A stretch of 64,000 bases of DNA from assembly GCF_000699445.3 (NCBI RefSeq), contig NC_067202.1, forward strand, positions 3,894,449 through 3,958,448, given 5' to 3'. Below, one piece after another: positions 32,031 through 43,130 of this stretch. The position numbers and the translations under genes were made by a program. Within the stretch, counting starts at the first letter, position 1; each line of letters opens with the position of its first letter. This stretch comes from Schistosoma haematobium. Lineage: Eukaryota > Platyhelminthes > Trematoda > Strigeidida > Schistosomatidae. Under the pieces are notes generated by a model. It was not told the origin of the DNA, ran no database searches, and saw only the letters and a program-made list of their open reading frames with translations.

Positions 32031-33073
32031 TGTTGACTACTCAAATAACTCTTTAGTTGATATCATTTCTTAATGAAAATTAACTTGAAATTGTAAATCA
32101 TCTTTTCAACAACAACAGGAACAACAGGAACAAGAAAAAGAATAATTAAAACAAAACAATCTTTATTTAGTCAATGTGTATATCCTGTATGTATGTGTGT
32201 GTGTGTGTAGTATATGTGTATGTGTGTGGTATGTAAGCATATTCAGGAAATAACAACACATTAACTAAATAAAATAACACTAAACTTTTGCATTACACTG
32301 TACTATCTCTCTCTCTCCCTCTATTTATATTTTTTTTACTCTTCATTTCATGTCAGTTGGCAACAAATCAAGGTGAAGTTGTGTTTTTTTTTTGTTTTAT
32401 AATTTAAAGAATCCGTGAACAACATGGATGATGTTTCTATGTGTTGTTTTTTTAGCTTTATTTATTTTACAGATTATGTTTTTTTTTGTTTATTTTCTTT
32501 CATCATCCCTATTCTTTATTACATTAATATTCCTTTTTTTTCTCTTTCAACTGGTTCTTTATTTATTTGTGAACCAGTTTCCTTTAACAGAAAAAAAAAG
32601 CACAACTGTATTCTCTTATTAATTGGTACTCCTAATACAAATGATAATGGGATTATATCAATAGTCTAATGTTGTTTCCAATGGTTTGTTTTCTTTCTAT
32701 TTTCATTTATTGTTTTATTTTTACGAGATCTTTTTGTAATGTATATGTTTCTTTCCTTTTCTTTTTTCTTCTCTTTCTCTCCTCCTTCACTCTCCCTCTC
32801 TCACTCTCCCCTTACTCTTCCCCTCTCACTCCTCCCTCACTCCCCCCTCACTCTCCTTCTCTCTGTTTTTATATTTTTTTGTCTTTTATAAAAAAACACA
32901 TATACATATTGGTAAATATATAGAGTAAGGGATAGTAAGAGTTAGATTGTAAGTTAATATTTACCACCTAGAACTTTGGTTTTCTTTGCCAAATGTATAA
33001 ATATATATATGTCATTTAATCAATTCCAATGTTATATGAATATTAGTATCAGTAATAAATAGATAATGTAGTA
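32031..33073. other. Intron spacer, pyrimidine-rich
   Basis: AT-rich with GT runs (32180-32230), T runs and a CTC/CCTC tract at 32760-32870. Phe/Ser/Leu-rich open frames here are composition artefacts. Confidence 0.5.
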
Positions 33074-33520
33074 CCAGGTTTTTCATGGTGGTCTAACCTC
33101 AATTGACTCATGATCTTAACCATTGAAATTAATATAATATCCACAAAACCCATCTGATATTAATCAACATATGCTCACTAGTGACTGGTTTCAAGAGGTA
33201 TTTCCTGGAGTTTTAGTGAGAAGTTCAGCCAGGTCTGTTGTGAGATAGTGACTCACTGAAGACAATAGTGGATATGTCGCTCAATTTCGTGGATTAGTTG
33301 AAGTTATACATTAACACCGTTAGATGGAGGCCAGGTCAGTGGCCTAAATGTTAAGCGCTCGCGCGCGAGACTGATACGTCGTGGGTTTAAGTCTCGTGAG
33401 GCGGGATCGTGGATACCCACTGCTGGGAAGTCCCACAATAGGACGAACCAGCCTTCCAATGCTTCCAAGTTTTCGATGGTGGTCTAGCTTCAATCGACTC
33501 ATCATCTCAACTACTGAAAA
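33074..33520 (+). mobile_element. SINE family B, permuted unit starting near ribozyme cleavage site
   Basis: Starts CCAGG, about 7 nt after the expected hammerhead scission, runs through the tail, the junction CATCTGATATTAATCAAC, 5' region, tRNA-like (GGTCAGTGGCCTAAATG) and a second hammerhead (core CTGGGAA, GAAC, dead) to a second tail. It behaves like a monomer released at the ribozyme plus the next tail. Confidence 0.75.
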
Positions 33521-33689
33521 AGATAAGAGACAAGATAGACCAGATGAGATAAAGTAAAGAAAATTGTCCTGTCTTTAATTGAATAGGTTTAGCCATTGTT
33601 AAAAGAAAAGTTAATCAAATTGAAGGAATCATTTTATAAAAAGTTTGGTGGTGAATTGCAAGGGAATATAGAATAGACATTTTTTTCTT

Positions 33690-33800
33690 CTTACTTGGGA
33701 CTTACTAATCAAATTGCGAAGTATATGATGTTAGTCTTGGGGTGACTAGTCCCACTAGTATCAAGGTACATTCATCTGAAGAATGCTAAATAAGACCATT
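33690..33800 (+). mobile_element. SINE family A, decayed, target of a family C insertion
   Basis: AAGGTACATTCATCTGAAGA and AAATAAGACCATTTTG are a decayed hammerhead side. Interrupted at 33804. Confidence 0.45.
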
Positions 33801-33804
33801 TTGT

Positions 33805-34254
33805 TGAGATAAGATGGTGGTTGGAGGTAGTCAACAAGGAACTCTGGACCCGGGTTTCGTGCTACTACTACACACATGACATTGATGACCACCCAAATAT
33901 CAATCAATTGTGATTACATCTCAGTCCCACAGAAGGTCGGTCGTGGCCCAGATAGCTCAGTGATAACGTCTCTGACTGTGAAGCCGGGTGACACGAGATT
34001 GAGTCCGTCAGGGAGCACCGGTTCCCTCAAGATTACAGGTACACCTTGCTGACGAGTGCCAAATAGCACGAAACCCGTGTCCAGGGTTCCTTGTTGACTA
34101 CCTCAAACCACCATCTTATCTCAACATAGTGCACGCAATGTCGAGTCACCTAGACTAGTAGCCACATTGCAACTTGATCGATAGCATTCGATCTGCACTA
34201 AGAAGGACTTGATATACATGAAATTGATCACCACCCAGCGATCAATCAATTGTG
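33805..34254 (+). mobile_element. SINE family C fold-back with 13-bp target-site duplication
   Basis: Left arm 33805-33866 is a reverse complement of tail and hammerhead 3' part. The sense unit follows: tail end, ATCAATTGTGATTACATCTC, tRNA-like ATAGCTCAGTGATAACG (33952-33968), box B-like GAGATTGAGTCC, hammerhead 34038-34090, tail to CAATTGTG. Flanks AAGACCATTTTGT and AAGACCACTTTGT (33792-33804, 34255-34267). Both arms share private changes (CAAGGAAC/GTTCCTTG and GATAAGATGG/CCATCTTATC), so one molecule probably templated both. Confidence 0.85.
34038..34090 (+). ncRNA. Hammerhead ribozyme, family C
   Basis: GGTACACCTTG (stem I), CTGACGA, GTGC-CAAATA-GCAC (perfect stem II), GAAA, CCCGTG, GTC at 34079-34081, CAGGG (stem I, one G-U). 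All core positions are intact. Stem III is short and one base off the self-complementary CCCGGG seen at 26390. Confidence 0.75.
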
Positions 34255-34280
34255 AAGACCACTTTGTTGTAGTATTAGAC

Positions 34281-34640
34281 TACCCAGAAGTGCACATTCA
34301 TAATTCTATGAGAAATCCTACATTTGATCTATGAATGTGAACAATTAAGTAGTCCAACACTAGATTGGAACAACTGTCTTGTACATCCTGCTTGTCAATG
34401 GTTGCCTAACTTAGATCAGTCAATGATGTAAACTCAAAAATTTACCTGCAACTAGTATAATTGTAATGAACAATGTAAACAAGTGAATTAATCATACTTT
34501 CATTCATCTAAGTAATTAATGTTAGCACTTTATGATTTAGTCAACGTTTTACCCATCCATCTGCATAAAACTATTTTACATGTTCGTGTATTTCTAATTA
34601 TTTTTTTCGCAAAATATAGATAATTAAAGTTACATCAAAT
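34281..34640. other. Intron spacer
   Basis: No recognised feature. Confidence 0.4.
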
Positions 34641-34644
34641 TGAG

Positions 34645-34955
34645 ATGATGAATCGATCAATGATAAATGACTATTTTAGACCTGGAATTACTGGACAGCC
34701 GTTTCGTCCCAGTATGGGAATCGTCAGCAGTGCATAGCCTAATCTCCCTCACGTGGATTGGTTGAAGTTAGACATTAACACCATTGGATGTCGACTCAGT
34801 AGTCTAAAGCTTAAGCGTTCGCGTGCGAGACTGATAGGTCCTGGGTTCGAATCCCGAGGGGCAGGATCGTAGATACGTGTTGTTGAGGCGTCCCACAATA
34901 GGACGAAATGGCCGTCCAGTGCATCAAGGTGGTCTAGTTTTAATTTACTCATGAT
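34645..34955 (+). mobile_element. SINE family B fold-back copy
   Basis: Reverse-complement arm 34645-34735 (tail scraps, hammerhead), then the sense unit from GTGGATTGGTTGAAGTTAGA: tRNA-like, box B GGTTCGAATCC (34844-34854), hammerhead with core TTGAGGC (dead), tail. Confidence 0.75.
34688..34734 (-). ncRNA. Hammerhead ribozyme motif (family B)
   Basis: Minus strand: CACTG, CTGACGA, TCCC-ATACT-GGGA stem II, then CGAAAC, GGCT and GTC, CAGTA. Core intact; stem I has five pairs. Confidence 0.65.
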
Positions 34956-35354
34956 CATGGTTCAAAATAATGAATATAGATTCCTCAGTAACAGTTCACT
35001 GATACACACCCAGTTGAATAGATTATTAGTATAATGGAGGAAATTTGTTAATAATCATGTCGAATGAAACTGACCCCCTAAATTGGTATGTATAGTTTGA
35101 TCAAATAACACAACTTAAAGATATCGATGAATGAATATCCAAAGACCCAATAACAGGTTAGCAAGAAAGAGTTGATAGACATTACATTATGACAAATATA
35201 TGGAAGAATTAATACAATATGGTAAATATCACTTAAAATACAAATGATTATAAGAAAGGGAGTTCAATAGGTCAATTAACAACTATTACCAATGAAATTT
35301 AACTATACATCTGATTTACTTTTTATCTCATTAACTAAATTGTAACTTATTATC
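34956..35354. other. Intron spacer
   Basis: AT-rich; no gene or repeat recognised. Confidence 0.4.
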
Positions 35355-35572
35355 AAAAAGGGTTTGGTGGAGATTTTAGTAACTTTACAGTTGAATTCAT
35401 GATTCAATTAAGACTAGACCACCATGGAAAACCTGGATGCACTGGATGGTTGTTTCATCCTAACACGAAACTCTTCAGTGACAGTGCGCATCCACGATCT
35501 CACTCTGTGAGATTCGAACCCAGAATCTACCAGTTTCAGGCGCGAACGGTTAACCTAGTCGGCATTCAACAG
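35355..35572 (-). mobile_element. SINE family B, truncated
   Basis: AAAAGGGTTTGGTGGAGAT, tail, hammerhead region (core CTGAAGAG kept but stem II destroyed, CCA-type insertion), box B GATTCGAACCC, ends inside the tRNA-like 5' half. Confidence 0.75.
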
Positions 35573-35574
35573 TA

Positions 35575-36000
35575 TTTATTTTATTTAAACACATAAACAT
35601 TGGTACAAGGAGGCACCAAATACATATGCGCCACATAAATCATTCGATTTGTGTGGGGGCTGGGATAGTGTCCGGGTGCCCAAACCGAAGCAGGTGGTTT
35701 TCCTGGGGGGCCACACCCCGCGCCTTCGACCTGAAAATCTGATCCACAAGGCAGTGGAGCATCGTAAGGAGATGCAGTCCCTTGGAAGCCGGTGACCAAC
35801 GATTGGTTCATACGCCATTTGTTCCTGCAGGATACTGGAGCCCATGTGCACCATTGGTTTGGAATCTGGTTAAAGCGCCGGACATTCGCTTTTCGTCCTC
35901 TTATTTTCGTAAACAACACCCATGATGTGAGAAGGCAATGAGTAGGACTTCCTGGTAGAGGCTGTATACGCGGGTTCACCTTACTCTCGGCCATACCAGG
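35575..36000 (+). repeat. Repeat family D, longest copy
   Basis: TTATTTTATTTAAACACATA to the segment near GAGAAGGCAATGAGTAGGAC and GGGTTCACC. It sits just upstream of the receptor exon at 36157. Minus-strand frames of up to 174 codons across it are not convincing proteins. Confidence 0.7.
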
Positions 36001-36156
36001 GCATTTGGGGGCAGTCTCAATGTCTAACTTGTGTTTTGATTTGTTCTTCTTCTTGTTTGTAACAAAAATACATTTTCTACACATAAATATCATTGTTTTC
36101 TCCAATCCTCCTCCACCCCTTCCCCCTCCTTATTTATATTCTTTCTTTGTATCTAG

Positions 36157-37744
36157 GTATTTAGCTGTAACACAACCAATAATCTATGCAAAACATAATA
36201 ATATGAAACGTGTACAAATATCTATTGCATTAGTATGGATTGTATCATTCTTAATAGCTATACCATTAATATGCGGTTTAAATGTAAATCGTTATAATGA
36301 TCCAACTATATGTCAATCATTTAATGCCTTATATATTATATGTTCATCATTAGGTTCATTTTATTTACCAGCTATTATATTAATTGTTGTTTATCAACGT
36401 ATATTTGCTTTAATTAAACAACGACATAAATTATTACGATTAAATCAATCATTAAAACAACAACCATATACATCATCATTACAACAATTACAATTACAAA
36501 GAAAACAATCAAGATTACATGAAGAAGAAGAAGAAGAAGATGATGATGATGAAGAAGAAGGACGGGTAGTAGAAGAAGAAGAACAACAACAACAACAAGA
36601 ACAACAATCGATTGTTCAATTATATGATCGTATTTGTTTAAATAATGATCAAACTATATCTACATTATATCATACAACAACAATGACAACGACAACAACA
36701 ACAACTACTACTACTACTACGACTACTACAATAATGAATTCAAATGATGAAATTAGTTATTCTGAATTACAATCATCTTCACCAATCAAAGTAATAGAAT
36801 GCATAAAACAACATGATTCAGATCATAAACAATTTACTAATGAATTCGATGAGAATTTCTCGGATGTAAATTTTGAAGGACCACGTTATGATATATCATC
36901 ACCAAATTTAAATAATTCTGATCGATTCGTTTCAATAATGAATTATACCTATTCAATGGATCATTTGAAATTAACCAATCAAAATAAAAGAAGTCATTTC
37001 AATGAAAATAATAATGATTTATTAAATAATCAATTTAATCAATTATATCATTCTGATATAGATTTAAATACAATTCAATCAATGGAATCACCTAAACATA
37101 TATTGAATAATTCAAATGATGTATCACTTATATCACCATATACCAAAGACGATGACGACGACGATGACGATGATCATGATGATGATGTTAATGAATCTAG
37201 GACTAGATTTCAATGTGGTTATCTATATAATGTATCGCCTTCTATACATTCAGAAGAAGAGAAACAATCACATACAGAACAAAAACAAACTATTCATAAT
37301 TCTCCAATGATATTAAAAGAAGTCATTTGTAATTCAAAGAAACAATCAAAATCTTCTATATTGTCATTTGAAAAGTTTAATTCATATTCAACACAAAAAT
37401 CTTCTTCTTGTCATCATCATCATCATCATCATCATCGTCGTCATCATCATCACGACCATCATCATATCTTATCTAGATCAAATATTAGAAATCTATTCAA
37501 ATTATCATGGATTCATAAGTGTTTAAATCATTCACATGTATATAATAGTTCTTCATCATCAAATAATTCGGAATATTCATGTCCTGGACTATGTTCAGAA
37601 GAGATGATAAATTATAGGATTAAATTAAATAAAGGTCAGTTTTTCAACAACTATAATGGTGATGAAGAAGAAGATAATGATGATGATGATGATGATGATG
37701 ACGATGATGATTATGATGATGATGTTGACGACGACGATGAAGAC

Positions 37745-37777
<33 letters not shown>

Positions 37778-38378
37778 ACTGTGAATGAATTAACTCCATG
37801 TAAATTTTGTCAAAATCAATTAAAATCAAATTCATTATATCAATCTAATTATAATCAATCATATGAATGTATTCAATGTCAACCTATTATATTTCAATAT
37901 AATTGTCAATCATTTAATCAAAATAAATCTATTCCATTACAAAATAATCATAAAATAAATTGTTACCATAGTAACGGATTACTGAGTAAAACTCATGAAA
38001 AAATCAATAAGAAAAATATGAAAAATTCAAAAAAAAATAAATTCAAATTTTCCCGCGATAAATTTCAAATTCAATTCAATGATCAATTTAAACAAAATAT
38101 ACAAGATTTTATGAAATATTTAGTTAGATTATTTAAATTTATTCATCATAAAACAAATATAAATGATCCTATAAATCATAATCATAATCATAATCATCAT
38201 CATATTAATAAAACAATGACAACTAATTCAATTCTACCTATTGATATCGATATAAGTAGTGGTAAATCAACCCAAAAAACATTATATAGTCAAAGTCCTA
38301 TATATAAAACAATAAAAACTAAAAATATTCTATCAAATAAAGAGAAAAAAGCAACAAAAACATTAGCTATTGTATTGG
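36157..38378 (+). CDS. D2-like dopamine receptor, exon with DRY, TM4, TM5, giant ICL3 and start of TM6
   Basis: The acceptor ATCTAG|G completes the Arg codon begun at 26826 (AG|G), giving DRYLAVTQPIIY. TM4 is near 36212-36275 (VWIVSFLIAIP), the ECL2 Cys codon at 36311, and TM5 near 36330-36410 has SS..SFYLP, i.e. three serines placed as in catecholamine receptors. The exon ends KEKKATKTLAIVLG with donor G|GTAAGT (phase 1). Between TM5 and TM6 about 630 residues form ICL3, against roughly 130-165 in human D2. They include Glu/Asp runs (36520-36600, 37146-37185, 37660-37780), a Thr run (36676-36735), a His run (37410-37470) and Asn-His repeats (38177-38205). The frame is open for 740 codons, which supports coding despite the bias. 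The frame continues upstream to 36005, but that part is intron. The repeat runs are probably length-polymorphic. Confidence 0.92.
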
Positions 38379-38539
38379 GTAAGTTCATTTGCCTAGTAAC
38401 AATAAGATATTTGGATATAGTAACTAGAATTGAGTTACTATCTCATAACAGATCTGGTTGATGATGACTGAGAGGAGTAAGGGTTAAGGTTAAAAGGTAT
38501 TGAATTTGACACTATAATTTATTAGACAAATCAATTAGA

Positions 38540-38845
38540 AAGGGTTTGTAGAGATTTTAGAAATTTCACAGATTGAAATCATGAGTCGATTGAAGCTAGA
38601 CCACCATGGAAAACCTGGAAGTTGAAGTTTGACATTAACACCATTGGATTCCGGCCGGCTCAGTGGTCTAGTTGGTTAAGCGCCTGGCGCGAGAGTGATA
38701 AGTCCTGGGTTGGAAACTCGCGCGATGCGAGATCGTGGATGCGCACTGCCACTGAGGAGTCTCATACTAAGACGAGACGACCGTTCAGTGCTTCCAGATT
38801 TTCCATGGTGGTCTAGCTTCAATTGACTCATGATTTCAATTTGTG
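38540..38845 (+). mobile_element. SINE family B fold-back with perfect 12-bp target-site duplication
   Basis: Reverse-complement tail arm (38540-38620), then a jump into the sense unit at TTGAAGTTTGACATTAACAC, tRNA-like with GCTCAGTGGTCTAG, hammerhead (CCA insertion; GAGA for GAAA, dead) and tail. AAATCAATTAGA at 38528-38539 and 38846-38857. The right end TTTCAATTTGTG matches the right end of the 8214 copy, so the 3' terminus is defined. Confidence 0.9.
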
Positions 38846-38869
38846 AAATCAATTAGATTTAGAATAATA

Positions 38870-39106
38870 GATCTTGGATTTCGATGTGAAATTTATTCAT
38901 CTATCGGATTAAATAGCGTTTTGGCATTAAGTTGATGTTAGTACATGATGAAATTCATAAATCTAAATCCTAACTCTTACCATCAACTGTAAATCATTAT
39001 CTTTATTCTTTAAACTCCTTTATAATCTAGTCTTATTATGTAGGTAGATACTCTCGGGGTCACTTTGGCGTCGCTTTAAGATCATCCATAAATTATAGTC
39101 TCACCA
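38870..39106 (+). mobile_element. MITE-like family I, left end missing
   Basis: GATCTTGGATTTCGATGTGAAATT to TCCATAAATTATAGTCTCACCA. The left inverted repeat is absent, near the SINE B insertion point. Confidence 0.6.
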
Positions 39107-41129
39107 GATTTGTATATAGTGACTAGAAGTGAAATCAACGATTCATATCTCATCGCATTTGGTACATATAGATTAGATGATGATTTGATGGAGGTGGAGG
39201 GTTAAGATTAAGATGACATTTGTATCCTGCATTCTACTGTTAGTTGACTTTAATGAAAACTTGTGGAAACATTGCAATATCGATGTGATTGACTCAGAAT
39301 GCATAAATACATTAATAGAGATTAGTTGCAGCTCTTCTTTACATTTATAAATGTAATATACGAACCCTTCCAAATTGCTAGAAACCTAGCTTTTTCTTAT
39401 TACAAGGTTGTACTAGGCTAGACAATCATTAAAACTAAGGAGAATTGGAAATTTTGCCAACATCCAACAGGAACTCCACATCAAACTGTTTTAATGTGCT
39501 TAAAAGTCATAAGCTGAATGCATCTATGTTGCTTGAATGAGTATAAAATGACAATGAACAGCACTACCGTTTTAAATGTTACTTCAGAACCTATCTACAT
39601 CAGTAATTCGTCTGATCATAGAAAACTGAGTGTAATGATCACTTCATCTAGCCTAAGTGTTTCGTTGACCCAAATAGATCAATAGCTGAATAAATCTCGA
39701 TATTAACACAAAATGAAATTGGTTTACATCAACATATGGCATTTGTAGAATTAGTGAAATTTCTGTCTACATACATGAGTTTCGCTCAGTACTTCTTCAT
39801 GGCTGTGAAGTCTACCAGTCGAAGGTAAAATACGTGAGTATGTCACTAGAATGGTAATACAAAGATCTTTCAGCATTTGTTAGAATACGGATAAACGATT
39901 ATGTAAGTTATCTTAAGGTCACGCATAAGAGTACTTCATGGAGTCGAATAGCCAAACCATAAACTCTTGTCAATTTAAAAGGAGAAGATATAGGACATAT
40001 AGGCAAATTGTCATTGCTTTTTATGTATTAACTAATGACTATATAAGTGTATGAAAGAAAGCTGAATACGGTCAGACTAAAGGAAAACATCGATTCCCGG
40101 CTTTTTTAGTAAGTTCACGTGGCAATTGAAGACCTTATTTAAAATAGCTCAATATCGATGGCATAGGTACACAGGTATGAAATCTTTATCTTCAAAACGA
40201 TTTCCAGTCTTCGTATTGTTTCACTATCTATATTCCTCATTTTCATTAGTTATCATACCCATGAACTACTGGCATAATATTTGTCGCGAAGCCTGGATAT
40301 TCTGGATTCGGTTAAAAGGTTTGTATGTGAATTTCACTGTTGTGGAGTTCCATGCTAAAAAGAAATAGCTATCCAATACTCTCTGATTTCTAATGGCATT
40401 CAAGTTAAGATCAAACTGTGATGAATATTGTATACTAATTAAACCAGTGCTGACAAAACCTCTCGAAATGAACCAGATTTTCAATGATTTTCTTTTCTAT
40501 CATCACTGATATTACATTTATCTTGACTTGTTCGTCTTTCTCAATTGACTGAAACGAAGAGTAAGAATTTGAACCAGTTTCGCTGTCATCTGATTTCTTA
40601 ATCAAACTAGACAAATGTATTAGAACAAGATAATCAAACAACAGTGTAACTCACTTCTTAGTTTATCATGTGTATATTCAATCAAACAAGCTTCAGTGAA
40701 ACTTTGAATCTGGAATGCGGTCATACTTCATTACTCTCATTAATCGACGTTCTTCAAAATCGAAATTCTATAACCAAACTTCTATTGTCAACCCCTCACT
40801 GTGGCAAAGGTTTATATCCATAAGGGAGAATTAGTTCTCTCAAACTGTAAAACACGCCTTAATGAAAAGTTTAGACTACAGTTTAACCTTAACGTATTAT
40901 GTTTCATTGACTGTCTACATACAACTAAAGTTGGAAACTCATTACCAATTTCATGGTTTTTCATCATTGAATAACCTGATCTAAACACCCAATAGAAACA
41001 AGAATGCACTTGATTCCTCAATACTCCATATCGATAGCTCTATTGCGGATCAAACTTAGGTCTATCAAAGAGGGCCTACTAAGTTCTTATCTATCAGTCT
41101 TTATTCATAACTTCAATCAACTCATTATA
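39107..41129. other. Intron, unassigned 2 kb
   Basis: No repeat family, exon or RNA gene recognised. Short open frames up to 80 codons lack coding character. Confidence 0.5.
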
Positions 41130-41381
41130 TGGTGAGACTATAATTTATGGACTACCTTTGAACGACGCCAGACTGACCTTGAGAGCGTCAACCTACTTAC
41201 AAGGGCTAAGTAAGGGTTATGATTTATAATTGATGGTTAGATTTAAGGTTTTCATCACGAACTGACATCAGCTATAATACCAGGATTCCATTTAGTCAAA
41301 TGGATAAATGAATTCTGCGCCAAAATACAAAACCTGTTATTGTCAATTTGATTAGTTCGTCCATAAATTATAGTCTCGCCA
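41130..41381 (-). mobile_element. MITE, family I, with 23-bp terminal inverted repeats
   Basis: Left terminus TGGTGAGACTATAATTTATG (41130 on) and right terminus CCATAAATTATAGTCTCGCC (to 41381) are inverted copies over 23 bp with one mismatch. 252 bp, non-coding; opposite orientation to 31441. No clear target-site duplication. Confidence 0.75.
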
Positions 41382-41546
41382 GTCATAGATTCATATTAGA
41401 ACACTTGGTATCACTTCTTATAATTAATCACTAACGGAAACAAAACTCTTTATATCATTCATAGTAACTATTCATAATTTGATTGTATATATTACAATTA
41501 CAAAAAAACATATTGATTTTCCTTTTTTTCTTTTTCTTTATTTTAG

Positions 41547-41770
41547 GTGTTTTTCTAGCATGTTGGTTACCATTTTTTTCTATTAATATTGGTTTAGGTT
41601 TATGTATCTATTTAGGATCAGATCAATATGGTCTATGTGAATATGCTAGTAAATTAATGTCATCATGTACATGGCTTGGTTATATTAATTCTGCATTAAA
41701 TCCAATTATATATACAATATTCAATATGGAATTTCGTTTAGCATTTCAAAAACTATTACATATCAAATAA
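41547..41770 (+). CDS. D2-like dopamine receptor, last exon: TM6, TM7 and C-terminus
   Basis: Acceptor TTTTAG|GT completes Gly, giving LAIVLG-VFLACWLPFF. The CWLP toggle motif starts at 41561. TM7 carries WLGYINSALNPIIYTIF with NPIIY at about 41699-41713. The tail FNMEFRLAFQKLLHIK ends at TAA (41768-41770), only some 14 residues after TM7, as in D2-class receptors, but without the terminal Cys that human D2 can palmitoylate. Together the three exons encode about 852 residues, TM3 to the stop. Function: ligand-binding core and cytoplasmic G-protein face of a neurotransmitter GPCR. Confidence 0.93.
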
Positions 41771-41786
41771 TAATAATAATAATAAT

Positions 41787-41792
41787 AATAAA
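41787..41792 (+). terminator. Possible polyadenylation signal of the receptor gene
   Basis: AATAAA 17 bases after the stop codon, at the end of an AAT run. Further AATAAA occur near 41872 and 41951. Which is used cannot be told. Confidence 0.45.
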
Positions 41793-41984
41793 GGGGAAAT
41801 GAAAGTGAATTCGAATAGATGACTGTAATTGTATATTTTCTATGGATGTATATATATAAAGGGGAAATAATCAATAAATTGATAGAAATTACAAGTGAAG
41901 TATCTTTTCTATTGAAATTTGAAAAGGGGTGTGAAGTGGGGGTGAAGGTGAAAATAAAAACTGTCATGTTGTTAAGTGTTATAA

Positions 41985-42115
41985 GTAAAGATGGATAGTG
42001 AATAGTAATGGAATCTAGGTTCATGCACGTTTTGTCCTATTTGAGACTCGTCTGCAGTAGAATGTACCTGAATGTACCTGGTGTGTCACTCTGAGACTCG
42101 AACTCAGTACTCAGT
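41985..42115 (-). mobile_element. SINE family A fragment
   Basis: Minus strand: GGTACATTC, CAGACGAG (core CTGA damaged), GTCTCAAATAGGAC, CAAAACG. Ribozyme dead. It lies in the 3' flank of the receptor gene. Confidence 0.65.
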
Positions 42116-42355
42116 ATTTTGTATTGAAATTTGAAGGGGTGTGGGGTGAAGGTGGAGGTGGAAATAAAAACTGTTATGTTATTAAATGATTTTATTATAT
42201 GTTTCGTAAAAAGTTATTTTTGTATAGTTTAAAGAGAGTTAACGAGAAAGTTTTTGGTTTAATTAATGTAAAACCATACTCCTCTGTAATCAAGTGATCT
42301 TGTCTACTGTCGACATATCAAAGATTGAATTCACAAAATTATCTTCACATATTCT

Positions 42356-42773
42356 TGCTAGGTTTGAAGCGGTTACGAGTTCACTTAGACTGCAAACGGA
42401 ACAAAGACTCAGTGACCAAACACCAATAAAATAGCTACTCTATTGCGTCTCAGCCCGGCTAACTAGAGAAGAAAGTCGAAGTCCGAACGGGGAAGTATAT
42501 TCCATAAAAACTCCGGAAGCAAGAGTGATAATAACAGACACAAATCAAAACGTATATATACAGCACAAAACCATCCTTGGAGAGAGTTAGAAAATAGTGT
42601 ACTAAAAGACACAACGAACCAATAGCATTAAAGATTCCTCCGAGTGGGAAATACGACCTGAAGTTGAAAAGAGCGCTTTTTGTACGAAAACAAAGAAATT
42701 CAAATTTTCTAAATAAAATTACAAAATGAGATCGTTTCCCAAGTGAGTTCTGTGGGATCTAACGTCCCCAACA
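42356..42773 (-). mobile_element. Solo LTR, copy 2, with empty site nearby
   Basis: Minus strand: TGTTGGGGACGTTAGATCCC ... CTTCAAACCTAGCA (418 bp). Flanks ATTCT and GTTCT. The right arm of the inverted repeat has CACATGTTCTAAATATAG, i.e. the uninterrupted site with a single GTTCT, which shows both the insertion and that ATTCT is a mutated duplicate. Confidence 0.9.
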
Positions 42774-42834
42774 GTTCTAGATATAGGATTTCCTATTGGT
42801 TGCTTTTATTCACTTAAGTTACTTTTTCTTTAGA

Positions 42835-42960
42835 ATGACCAACATTGGAAATATGGGAGCACTGGACGTCCGTTCCATCCTAATATGATACTCAGTAATG
42901 CGCTTCTAAAGCCCCGCATCTGAACTTTTGGTCTCGTGAGCAAACTCTAGACCTTTAGTT
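42835..42960 (-). mobile_element. SINE family B fragment in left arm
   Basis: ATTGGAAATATGGGAGCACTGG, CGTTCCATCCTAATATGATAC, TAATGCGCTTCT. Hammerhead region decayed. The same fragment recurs inverted at 43740-43845. Confidence 0.6.
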
Positions 42961-43130
42961 TTCAATACTCCTTCGAATGATATCAAAGATATGATGAAAT
43001 TTATATACAGACTTTAGTGTTAAGAGAATGATAATTTCAACATGATCTATATTTTGATTCCAGAGTCGATTTTAAAATTGATTTATCGGTTATCAGTAGT
43101 TAAGGTTATTTTTGTGTTATTTATATTAGT

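Larger units (their letters stand above)
26827..36156 (+). other. Receptor intron, 9.3 kb, filled with repeats
   Basis: Bounded by GTAAAC at 26827 and ATCTAG before 36157, phase 2. It carries SINE A and B copies, a family C insertion, a MITE, families G and D and several AT-rich spacers, all listed separately. No internal exon is needed, because TM3 joins directly to the DRY/TM4 exon. Confidence 0.85.
38379..41546 (+). other. Receptor intron, 3.2 kb
   Basis: Donor GTAAGT at 38379 and acceptor TTTTAG before 41547, phase 1. Holds a SINE B fold-back (38540-38845), two family I MITE copies and about 2 kb of unassigned sequence. Confidence 0.85.

Noticed and set aside
32415..32923. Phe/Ser/Leu-rich membrane-like frames inside the intron
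   Set aside because: Pyrimidine-rich spacer; no conserved motif, and overlapping frames look alike because of composition.
35581..36105. 174-codon minus-strand frame upstream of the receptor exon
   Set aside because: Lies over repeat family D; the same region in other D copies is not conserved as a frame.
36005..36156. Start of the long receptor frame at 36005
   Set aside because: This part precedes a good splice acceptor; TM3 is in the upstream exon, so the ATG at 36005 is intronic.
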